Source: Paenibacillus sp. MBLB1832
Lineage (GTDB): Bacteria > Bacillota > Bacilli > Paenibacillales > NBRC-103111
DNA length: 64,000 bases
Direction: 5' to 3'
Assembly: GCF_032271945.1 (NCBI RefSeq)
Contig: NZ_CP130319.1
Span: forward strand, 1,693,001-1,757,000
This document shows, piece by piece, positions 16,083 through 23,855 of the stretch (positions are counted from its first letter, which is position 1; each line of letters starts with the position of its first letter). Below the pieces are notes generated by a model. It did no database searches and was not told the DNA's origin. It saw nothing but the letters and a program-made list of their open reading frames with translations. The translations under genes were made by a program, and so were the position numbers.

Positions 16083-18436
16083 ATGACGATGCACAGGAAT
16101 CTAGTTCGAATTTTTATGAAAATTATGATGCTTTCAGCCTTGCTTGTAACCACCGTTCTAAGCTCTACAGTACTTCAACCTACCGTGCGGGCAATAAACA
16201 CTTCCTATTACGTAGACTGTTCGGGTGGAATAAATGGGAACGGAAGTTTGGGAAGCCCGTGGAACAATCTGACGAGTGTCAATAGTCAAACGTTCCAGTC
16301 CGGGGATCAACTTCTATTTAAACGCGGAACGACATGTACAGGACAACTAATGTTTACTGGTTCTGGGGCAAGCGGATCTCCCATCGTGGTTGACGCGTAT
16401 GGGAGTGGTAGTCTACCGATCCTTAACGGAAATGGAAACCAGGATGGAGCCATCTACCTGCAGAATATTTCTTATTTAACGATTCAAAACTTGGAAATCA
16501 TGAACTCCGGTTCCTCTTTACCTTATGTAAGAGGCATTCAAATCAAAGCGACGGGTGGAACGACAGGCACATTCCGCAATATCTCCATCAAAAATAACGT
16601 GATCCACGATATAAGAGGAACGTCGGATCATTGGAGTAGCGGTGCCATCTTTGTAAGTTCCGATACGCCAAATACGAATAACAATTACGATCAGCTTCTC
16701 ATCGATAACAACACGATTTACAATTCAGATACGATGGGGGTCGTCGTAACCGGTAGTGGTTCTCAAAGTCAAACGAATCCGAACATGACGGGATGGACAT
16801 ACAACACGAACGTGAAGGTAAGCAATAACTACATTCACGATTTGAAATTTGATCCTATTCTGGTCGGTGCTTCCGACACACCGATTATTGAATATAATCG
16901 CGCTTATGATATTACAACACCATCCGGTGAATATACAGACGGTATCTGGACATTTACGAGCAAAAATATTTGGACGCAGTACAACGAGGTAGCAAGAATG
17001 ACGTTCTCCGGCAGTGGCGACGGGTTGGCTTTCGACTGCGATTGGGGGGGGAGAGGCACATGTAATCATCAATATAACTATGTACACGATAATCCCTACG
17101 GATTTATACTAGTCTGTTGTAGCAGCAATACGACCGGAAATGGAAATAACTATTCGGGAGGGGTAACCAGGTTTAACATTACGCAGAATACCGGTGGCGC
17201 CAACATAAAATGGGATGGAAGCCAGAACCCATCGACTCCTCCTCATTTTAAGATGGATATTTATAACAATACCTTCTATGAGCCGAACCAGACATTGTAT
17301 GCGCAGACTCGTGATTCCGGGTTGTTTCAAAATAATATAATCGTAGCAAGTGGGGGGAGTCCATGTACGAATGCGGGAACGTGTTCTAATAATGCATTTT
17401 CCGGTGGGATTTCTTCAGCAGGAACAAGTGCTGTAACCAACGATCCGTTGTTTATCCTCCCAAGTACGGGTGGGGATGGAAGACAGAATGCGGAAGGGTT
17501 TAAATTAAAAGTCGGCTCGCCTGCTCTCGGCAGTGGTGCGGTCGTTTCCAGCAACGGCGGGTTAGACTTCTTTGGTAATAGTGTATCGAGCTTAGCCGCT
17601 CCTAACATTGGGGCATACAATGGAGCCGGCTTTGGCGTTACCAATACTGGTTTCGAGAGTGGGAACCTTAACTCCTGGACGAACCTGGGGGAGCTACCAC
17701 CACCAATTCGAACGCGAATAGCGGATCGTGGGCGGTGCAGACCGCTTCATCTAATTCAGGCATCCAGCAACATGTTACAGGTCTTACGCCTAACACGAAG
17801 TATATCGTAAGTGCGATGTTGAAGAATACCAACAGCATCGACACTGTATATGTAGGTGTGAAAAATTACGGCGGTAACGATACAGCATCCGGCGTGTCGG
17901 GAACATCATACAGCAAGGGATATGTTCTATTTACAACGGGTAGCGTAGCTACGTCCGCTGATATCTACGTTTGGAAGAGCGGCGGCTCTGGAGCGTCATA
18001 TGGGGATGATGTGCAAGTAACCCCCTATCTCAATATCGTGCTGAACCCAGGCTTTGATTCCGCAAATCTTGGGAGCTGGTCCAACCTGGGTGGAGCGTCT
18101 GTCGTCGCTTCGAATTCACATTCCGGCTCATACGGAGTTCGTACCGCTTCTTCGAATTCGGGAGTCCAGCAGCATCTTACTGGGCTTAAAGCCAATACAA
18201 CCTATGTATTGCTAGGGTGGCTGAGTAATGGGGCGTCTAGTGACACCGTTTACCTCGGTGTGAAAAATTACGGAGGCACGGAAATTGCTCAAGGTATCAC
18301 TGGCACTACCTATGTGCAAACTGCGATCCTCTTTAAAACCGGCACTGCCAGTTCGAGCGCAGACATCTATATTTGGAAGTCGGGTGGAACGAATGTCTCC
18401 TACGGCGATGATATTGAAGTGATACCAGTACCGTGA
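16083..18436 (+). pseudogene. Secreted right-handed beta-helix protein with two C-terminal binding modules, frameshifted
   Basis: A signal peptide (about residues 1-37) leads into INTSYYVDCSGG and a right-handed parallel beta-helix repeat region (YLTIQNLEIMNSG; FRNISIKNNVIHDIRG; VKVSNNYIHDLKFDP), the fold of pectate-lyase-like enzymes, up to NIGAYNGAGFG. After NSWTNLG the frame breaks at a G5 run (17687-17691): one extra G would restore GGATTTNSNANSGSWAVQTA and join it to the frame ending at 18436. Two homologous CenC/CBM-like beta-sandwich modules follow. The upstream frame stops at 17810. GGAGG fits ATG 16089 slightly better than 16083. It could be a sequencing error, a real mutation or slippage. 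Confidence 0.8.
17735..18436 (+). CDS. Out-of-frame C-terminal part: two CenC-like carbohydrate-binding modules
   Basis: The continuation of the beta-helix gene after the frameshift. It holds two tandem beta-sandwich modules with matching signatures: GIQQHVTGLTPNTKYIVSA with YVWKSGGSGASYGDDVQV, and GVQQHLTGLKANTTYVLLG with YIWKSGGTNVSYGDDIEV. Such modules usually bind glycans. On its own it lacks a ribosome site and signal peptide, so it is probably only made if the frame is restored. Confidence 0.55.
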   Translation: MQTASSNSGIQQHVTGLTPNTKYIVSAMLKNTNSIDTVYVGVKNYGGNDTASGVSGTSYSKGYVLFTTGSVATSADIYVWKSGGSGASYGDDVQVTPYLNIVLNPGFDSANLGSWSNLGGASVVASNSHSGSYGVRTASSNSGVQQHLTGLKANTTYVLLGWLSNGASSDTVYLGVKNYGGTEIAQGITGTTYVQTAILFKTGTASSSADIYIWKSGGTNVSYGDDIEVIPVP

Positions 18437-18474
18437 TGAAAATTCTTTAGAGTAAAATTTCTCTTCTAGGTATT

Positions 18475-18520
18475 AAGTAACCCACTGACTAGAGATCGAC
18501 TAGTGTGGGTTACTTTTGTT
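18475..18520 (+). terminator. Rho-independent terminator
   Basis: AAGTAACCCAC (18475-18485) pairs perfectly with GTGGGTTACTT (18505-18515), followed by TTGTT. It ends the foldase/beta-helix unit. Confidence 0.75.
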
Positions 18521-18533
18521 AATCATAAAGCGA

Positions 18534-18562
18534 AAAAGTCTCGATACCGAGGCTTTTTTACT
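18534..18562 (+). terminator. Second terminator-like hairpin
   Basis: AAAAAGTCTCG pairs with CGAGGCTTTTTT around ATAC. It lies 14 bp after the previous terminator and just before the sigK fragment copy 2, insulating it from upstream transcription. Confidence 0.65.
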
Positions 18563-18574
18563 TGCCTATCTACA

Positions 18575-19099
18575 TCGCTTTGTGTTCACAACCTCAAAAA
18601 ATTCGACAATCCCGGAGAAGATTTGGAAGATTTAATCTCCATTGGGACAATCGGTTTGATCAAAGCTATCGAATCCTTTCCCCCGAACAAAGGGACCAAG
18701 CTGGCGGCATTTGCAGCACGTTGTATCGAGAATGAGATCTTGAAGCATCTGCGCTCCTTGAAGAAAACACGGAAAGATGTGTCTTTTCATGATCCGACCG
18801 GAACGGACAAAGAGGGGAACGAGATTACTTTAATTGACATCCTCGGCAGCGAAGCGGACGATGTGGTGGATGCGGTGCAACTCAAGATTGAGAAGAGCAA
18901 AATCTTTCGGAACTTAGAGATTTTAGACGATCGCGAGAAGGAAGTTGTGGTTGGTCGGTTTGGACTTGAATTAGGTGGGGAAGAGCGGACGCAGCGAGAG
19001 ATCGCGAAGGAGCTGGGGATTAGCCGTTCCTATGTGCCGCGGATTGAGAAGCGAGCTTTGATGAAGTTGTATCATGAGTTTTATAAGGCGAAGCGGTAA
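18575..19099 (+). pseudogene. sigK: 5'-truncated SigK fragment (copy 2)
   Basis: A homologue of the fragment at 4.05 kb: [52 protein letters not shown], ending [10 protein letters not shown]. Like copy 1 it lacks the N-terminal region of SigK and breaks within the LRLVAHI segment (here LCVHNL). Upstream the frame runs into terminator sequence, so the start is not genuine. Most differences from copy 1 are third-base changes, but the recognition helix has [11 protein letters not shown] where [11 protein letters not shown] is expected, a Pro likely to disrupt DNA binding. Two terminators lie just upstream. Confidence 0.8.
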
Positions 19100-19127
19100 G
19101 TCGTTAGGTTGGCGCATCGTATTCTAT

Positions 19128-19661
19128 GTGAGTAAGTTTTACTTCATGGGCGGAGAGACGATCTGGGCATTGGACGATATCTCGTTAGACATTGCGCAAG
19201 GCGAATACGTAGCGATCATGGGGCCTTCGGGCTCCGGTAAGTCCACGCTGATGAATATCATCGGATGTTTGGACGTTTCGGACAAAGGCATGTATGTTCT
19301 CGATGGAAAGCAGATTCACACCCTTAAGGATTCACAATTGGCAGAGATTCGCAATCGGAAGATCGGGTTTGTTTTTCAAAATTATAACCTGCTGGATCGA
19401 AGGAAACACTTTCCTTCGGAGCTGTCTGGCGGGCAGCAGCAGCGCGTTGCAATTGCACGTACTTTGGCAGGCGATCCTCCGATTATCTTGGCGGATGAGC
19501 CGACCGGAGCATTAGATTCGAAGACGGGTGGGGAGATTTTGGATATTTTCAGAAGGCTAAATGAGCAAGGCAGAACGATTATTGTGATTACGCATGACCG
19601 GCAGGTTGCTGAGCAGGCGAAGCGGATTGTTAGGTTTAGAGATGGAAGTTTAGTTAATTGA
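19128..19661 (+). pseudogene. Decayed ABC ATPase (copy 2 of the 4.6-kb gene)
   Basis: Homologous to the ATPase at 4639-5310 but with two deletions. The intergenic segment with ribosome site and start codon is missing: the shared CGCATCGTATTCT runs straight into TGTGAGTAAGTTTTACTTC. After the Q-loop (FVFQNYNLL) 37 residues covering the start of the helical subdomain are gone, joining directly to DRRKHFPSELSGGQQQR; short TGCT repeats flank the loss. Walker A, signature, Walker B and H-loop remain, but the missing helical part and start make function unlikely. Confidence 0.8.
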
Positions 19662-19688
19662 AATGAACAATATTTGTGACAAGGATCG

Positions 19689-19716
19689 GCCTTACGATAA
19701 AAACGTAAGGCTTTTG
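19689..19716 (+). terminator. Rho-independent terminator
   Basis: GCCTTACG (19689-19696) pairs with CGTAAGGC (19704-19711) around seven bases, followed by TTTTG. It closes the decayed ATPase block. Confidence 0.7.
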
Positions 19717-19868
19717 ATCTTTTGATAATGAAGAATGATATAATCTTTGTATGATTCTGAGGCCATTATCGATAGCAACATTTAGGAGAAAAGATCTTCC
19801 GCTTTAATGTCGTGCCACTTCGTGTTAAAGGCCTGCTACGAAGACTGTCTGTCGCCTAAACCGATAAC

Positions 19869-19914
19869 AAAAAAGCTCTCCAGAAGGTCTTTGACCGTGC
19901 TTGGAGAGCTTTTT
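19869..19914. terminator. Bidirectional terminator of the minus-strand oxidoreductase/glycosidase operon
   Basis: AAAAAGCTCTCCA (about 19870-19882) pairs with TTGGAGAGCTTTTT (19901-19914), with A/T tracts on both sides. It lies 33 bp past the end of the minus-strand gene. The rest of 19662-19946 shows no gene. Confidence 0.8.
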
Positions 19915-19946
19915 CGCGGGATCTTAAAATGTTGCCGTATGATTAA

Positions 19947-21107
19947 TCAGTAGGTTCCCGTGACGTCAACGACCTTTTGGGATAATTTCTTTTCTACCTT
20001 TGAATGTTGAATCCGTTCGAGCAGAAGCTCATGGAAATGATCATGGTTAAATTGTTCTAGATCCACCCAATCGTTCGTCCATGTGGAATAGTGAATGGCG
20101 TTGGAGATGGTTAGACCATGAATTCCCTCTTCCCCTGGGGAAAGCAGCGGCGTACCCTTTAAGATAGCTTGCGTAAAGCTTTTCATAATCCCTACATGAT
20201 CCTCGTTTGTCCCGACAACCGGAATGTCACAAACCCAGGCCTCCGGCCGCTTGAACGGTTCAGTGTTGGATCGGTTATGCTCCCGCTCGGGGATGCGGTT
20301 GCGGTGAAAGGTGATTTTGTTGTTCTCGACTACGATTTTGCCGCGATCACCGGAAAGCTCCAAACGGTTTGTACCTGGGGATTCTCCCGTAGAGGTAATG
20401 TACACACCACTTGCGCCGTTTGCATATTCGAGATAGGCAGTCACATCGTCCTCAACCTCGATATTGTAATACTTGCCGAAACTTACAAAGGAACGTAACC
20501 GCTTCGGCATGCCAAGTATCCATTGAAGGAGATCCAGGTTGTGGGGGTTCTGGTTAATCAGTGTACCGCCGCCTTCTCCCTTCCAAGTGGATCGCCACGA
20601 TCCAGAATCGTGGTAAGCCTGTGGTCGATACCAGTCTGTGACAATCCAGACCACACGCTTTAATTCACCAAGCTCGCCGTCTTGAACCAACTCCCTCAGC
20701 TTTTGATAGACGGGGTTGGTTCTTTGGTTGTACATGATACAGAATACTTTGTCCGACTTGGCTGCGGCAGCATTCATCATAAGTACTTGCTTTGTATATA
20801 CCCCGGCAGGCTTCTCAACCAGAACATGAAGACCGTGGGAGAAGGCTTCGATGGAGAGACTTGGGTGGTCATAGTGTGGCACAGCCACGAGAACAGCATC
20901 GATCAACCCGCTTTGGTACATGTCAGTCGCATGCTCGAAGACCGGCACCCCAGGAAATTCACGGCCGGCCCATTCCCTCCGCTCTTCGCTGATATCACAA
21001 ACGGCTGCTAGTTTAAGTCCGGGAACCTTGTGCTCTATATGAATCTGAATGCAGTGGGACGAGCCCATGTTGCCAAGTCCTATAATTCCGATGCGTACGA
21101 ATTCCAT
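19947..21107 (-). CDS. Gfo/Idh/MocA-family oxidoreductase
   Basis: 386 residues. The N-terminal Rossmann fold has VRIGIIGLGNMGSSH, the conserved VLVEKPAG and a C-terminal alpha/beta domain (GGTLINQNPHNLDLLQWILG). Family members oxidise or reduce sugars and cyclitols with NAD(P). GGAGGAATC precedes the start. It lies 31 bp downstream of the (alpha/alpha)6 glycosidase gene, forming a two-gene minus-strand operon divergent from an AraC regulator. It probably acts on the sugar released by that glycosidase; the substrate is not known. Confidence 0.85.
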   Translation of the reverse strand: MEFVRIGIIGLGNMGSSHCIQIHIEHKVPGLKLAAVCDISEERREWAGREFPGVPVFEHATDMYQSGLIDAVLVAVPHYDHPSLSIEAFSHGLHVLVEKPAGVYTKQVLMMNAAAAKSDKVFCIMYNQRTNPVYQKLRELVQDGELGELKRVVWIVTDWYRPQAYHDSGSWRSTWKGEGGGTLINQNPHNLDLLQWILGMPKRLRSFVSFGKYYNIEVEDDVTAYLEYANGASGVYITSTGESPGTNRLELSGDRGKIVVENNKITFHRNRIPEREHNRSNTEPFKRPEAWVCDIPVVGTNEDHVGIMKSFTQAILKGTPLLSPGEEGIHGLTISNAIHYSTWTNDWVDLEQFNHDHFHELLLERIQHSKVEKKLSQKVVDVTGTY

Positions 21108-21138
21108 CGTATGATTCCTCCTCTAGTGTCGTTCCAGT

Positions 21139-22677
21139 TTACTTACCCAGCTCCACATACTCTTCGCCATTCTCCCACTTGACCACAAGCGTTAATGGGA
21201 TCGTTGAGGAAGCCGTAATGACTGGCTTCTGATTCAAGCATTCGCGTTCTTCGCACCGAAGCTCCATGATGCCATCTATGCCGAATGGATATTGGGAAAC
21301 ACCGTGGGCCTGCAGAAGTCTTACATCCCATACCAACTTGGCGTTAGGCACATCGGGCTTAAGGCCAAATACGAATTCAAACAGGACGGCAATGGGGGAG
21401 AGTCCCGTCCAACCCACGAAGTCACCTTTGGAGTGGAACCCCCTTGAAACCAGCTCGGGCGCGTAGTTTTCCCATAGGGTGCCTGACTCGAGGAACACTT
21501 TAACGACATGCTCAAGGTGACGCACCGCAATGTTATGGGCAAGGGCATTGTAATCAGACTTTTGAAGTCCCTTTAATACCATATAGTTGGTTGGCGCCCA
21601 AACCCCGCCACGCCAATAATCGCCGCCCTCATGGTAGCCTGGATCGTCAGCGGAGAGGGTGGGAATCGGATGAGGCCGGTTGAATTCCTTCTCATTAGTT
21701 AGATGTCCGATGAAACGCTCCATGCTGTTTGACGGGACTACGTCCGCAAGCAGGGACCAGTAAGCCCCGATAGATTTAACGTAGTTCAGGCGCCCGTCCT
21801 TCCAACGGTCATAATAGAAGGCGGTGTTCTCGTCCCATAAATGGCGGTTCATATAACTGGAAAGGCTGTTGATTTCATCCTCAAAGTCAGGGATTTCTTC
21901 TGTCCGGCCTACCTCCCAGCTCATCTGCAGCAGGAGCTTGGCGCTTAAGATCTGCTGGAAGCAGGTGTCCGTCCAAACCATATGCCCGTGGGACCAGCGT
22001 TCATCATAAATGCGCTCCAGCCTTGGCTGGTTGTCCATGCCGCAGCCCCAACCGGATGACCAGTAGGTGCCATCCGGCCATGTTCGGTACTCGCGAAGCC
22101 AGCGGTGATACGCAACAAGAATGGGAAACACCTTGGACAATCGTTCCTTGTCCCCGAAATTCAGGTAATATTCCCATTCCGCCATAGGGAGAATATTTGG
22201 CCCTGTGCTGGAGGGGTCGAAGCGATGGTACCGATCCAAACCAGCTCTCTCATCGATCTCACGGCAGATAAAACCATCCTTATGCTGCTTCGCGTACAGA
22301 TTATCCAGCGTACGTTGGAAATTAAAGGCACGTGAGCCATAACGGGCAAACAGCAGAATAAAGCTAGAATCCCACATGAAGAGACAGTCATTGAATGCTG
22401 TATCTATAAAGTTAGACACAAACCCATTCTCCGGAGTAGGCTTTCGAAGGTTCCCAAAGGCTAACTCCCATGCCTTCCAATAACACTGAATGGCCTCATC
22501 CTGTCCGTTCCAAAAGGGTTGGGGAAGAATAGTCTTCACTTGATCAAAGACAGGAAGCTCTTTGTCTTCCCTCTCGACGTTTAGGAAGCTGTTCTCCTGA
22601 ACAAGTGGATTAGACACGTACATTTCGTAAACTTCAATATGACGGGGATTTGATATAAATGTAAGGGGTTCCGACAT
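21139..22677 (-). CDS. (alpha/alpha)6-barrel glycosidase, trehalase/GH63 (MGH1)-like
   Basis: 512 residues, no signal peptide. Motifs of the trehalase/glucosidase-I barrel: NDCLFMWDSSFILLFARYGS, GLDRYHRFDPSSTGPN, WPDGTYWSSGWGCGMDNQPR with a probable catalytic Asp, YWRGGVWAPTNYMVLKGL and GFHSKGDFVGWTGLSPIAVL. Such enzymes invert alpha-glucosidic or alpha-mannosidic bonds. ATG at 22677 fits AAAGGAG better than the upstream TTG at 22680. It is transcribed divergently from the AraC gene at 22814 and shares its control region. It likely cleaves an imported oligosaccharide in the cytoplasm. Confidence 0.8.
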   Translation of the reverse strand: MSEPLTFISNPRHIEVYEMYVSNPLVQENSFLNVEREDKELPVFDQVKTILPQPFWNGQDEAIQCYWKAWELAFGNLRKPTPENGFVSNFIDTAFNDCLFMWDSSFILLFARYGSRAFNFQRTLDNLYAKQHKDGFICREIDERAGLDRYHRFDPSSTGPNILPMAEWEYYLNFGDKERLSKVFPILVAYHRWLREYRTWPDGTYWSSGWGCGMDNQPRLERIYDERWSHGHMVWTDTCFQQILSAKLLLQMSWEVGRTEEIPDFEDEINSLSSYMNRHLWDENTAFYYDRWKDGRLNYVKSIGAYWSLLADVVPSNSMERFIGHLTNEKEFNRPHPIPTLSADDPGYHEGGDYWRGGVWAPTNYMVLKGLQKSDYNALAHNIAVRHLEHVVKVFLESGTLWENYAPELVSRGFHSKGDFVGWTGLSPIAVLFEFVFGLKPDVPNAKLVWDVRLLQAHGVSQYPFGIDGIMELRCEERECLNQKPVITASSTIPLTLVVKWENGEEYVELGK

Positions 22678-22735
22678 CAAATCAGCTCCTTTCTTTGTAT
22701 TTAAAATTGTGATCCTTTTAAGTCTCCTATATAAT

Positions 22736-22795
22736 TATAATAGTGATATTATCGAAATATCTTCCATTATTATAACGAAAAATAACACTATTATA
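22736..22795. promoter_or_regulatory. Inverted repeat in the divergent control region
   Basis: TATAATAGTGATATT at 22736-22750 has an inverted partner at 22781-22795 (reverse complement TATAATAGTGTTATT), 14 of 15 bases matching, arm centres 45 bp apart. It may be an operator pair for the adjacent AraC regulator; alternatively the two TATAAT cores may be -10 boxes of opposing promoters. No clear -35 was found. Confidence 0.55.
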
Positions 22796-22813
22796 GATTA
22801 TGGGAGGTATAGT

Positions 22814-23716
22814 ATGATCGTTGATGAAGGCCTGATTTTCGAGAAGGATGAAGGGATTATTGATTTTCCACTAAGGGTTGCTTACAGCGATTCAACAGAA
22901 GTCAGAAATACGGGTAGATTCGTGTACCTTCATTGGCACAAGGAGTTTGAATTCAGCATCATCACCGAAGGAAGCATGATGATGGAGATTGACGGGAAGC
23001 CCCTTTTCGTACAAGAAGGCGATGTCATCATCATTCATCCCAATGAAATTCACAGCAGCTATTGCATGGATAATATCAATTGTCGTTTGTTTGGGATCAT
23101 TTTCAGCATGGGACTGCTGAACAGCGCTCAATCAGATGCTTGTCAGACGAAATATGTGGATCCTTTTCTCGTAGGACAATACAAGTTTCCATCACTGATC
23201 CGGAATGTGCCAGGCTGGCAAGCGGAAGTCGTTGCCAATGTCAAACGGATTATCGAAGTTTATCGTCAGAAGCCGACTGGTTTTGAAATTCAAATCAAAG
23301 CCAGCTTGTACTTAATTCTCGCGGAGATTATTTCAAACAAGGCGTTCACGACGTCCTCTCAGTCTAGCAACAATCTGAACCCCCATATAGAGAAGCTCCA
23401 AAAATCAATCGAGTATATGGAGCGTCATTACGACAATCGAATCTACATAGAAGAAGTTGCGGAAGTGTCGGGCCTCAGTTTGGAGCGCTTTTTTAAATTT
23501 TTCAAGCATTTTACAGGTGATACGCCTGTTATGTATCTAACCCGTCACCGGATCAGAATAGCCTCTCAATATTTGAAGTATTCTGATCTGTCCGTGTTGG
23601 ACATTGCCTTAAAAACAGGCTTTGAAAACGTCAGCTATTTTATCAAAACATTTAAGAAACATCATGGCATGACACCGCACGCCTTCCGGAAGTCTGGACA
23701 TAACAACTCCCTATAA
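22814..23716 (+). CDS. AraC-family transcriptional regulator
   Basis: 300 residues: N-terminal cupin sensing half (FVYLHWHKEFEFSIITEGSM; GDVIIIHPNEIHSS) and C-terminal AraC DNA-binding region at about 195-300 (IYIEEVAEVSGLSLERFFKF; VLDIALKTGFENVSYFIKTF). ATG at 22814 has GGGAGG upstream; earlier in-frame starts fall within the operator-like repeat. Divergence from the glycosidase/oxidoreductase operon suggests it controls that operon and itself. It is followed by a membrane-bound AraC regulator. Confidence 0.85.
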   Translation: MIVDEGLIFEKDEGIIDFPLRVAYSDSTEVRNTGRFVYLHWHKEFEFSIITEGSMMMEIDGKPLFVQEGDVIIIHPNEIHSSYCMDNINCRLFGIIFSMGLLNSAQSDACQTKYVDPFLVGQYKFPSLIRNVPGWQAEVVANVKRIIEVYRQKPTGFEIQIKASLYLILAEIISNKAFTTSSQSSNNLNPHIEKLQKSIEYMERHYDNRIYIEEVAEVSGLSLERFFKFFKHFTGDTPVMYLTRHRIRIASQYLKYSDLSVLDIALKTGFENVSYFIKTFKKHHGMTPHAFRKSGHNNSL

Positions 23717-23855
23717 TTGCTTGAAAAGAAATGTGTGTAGGATCATCAAGAAAAGGGAACTCTCAGTCAAAATAGGGGAATTCACACCACAGCCATTCAA
23801 GTGTATGATAGAGTGGCGCAAATACTTGAAACAGCTCAATCCGAGGGAGAATGCG

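Noticed and set aside
4052..19099. The two sigK pieces as the split halves of a skin-type element
   Set aside because: Both pieces are the same C-terminal part, not complementary halves, and no site-specific recombinase or phage genes lie between them.
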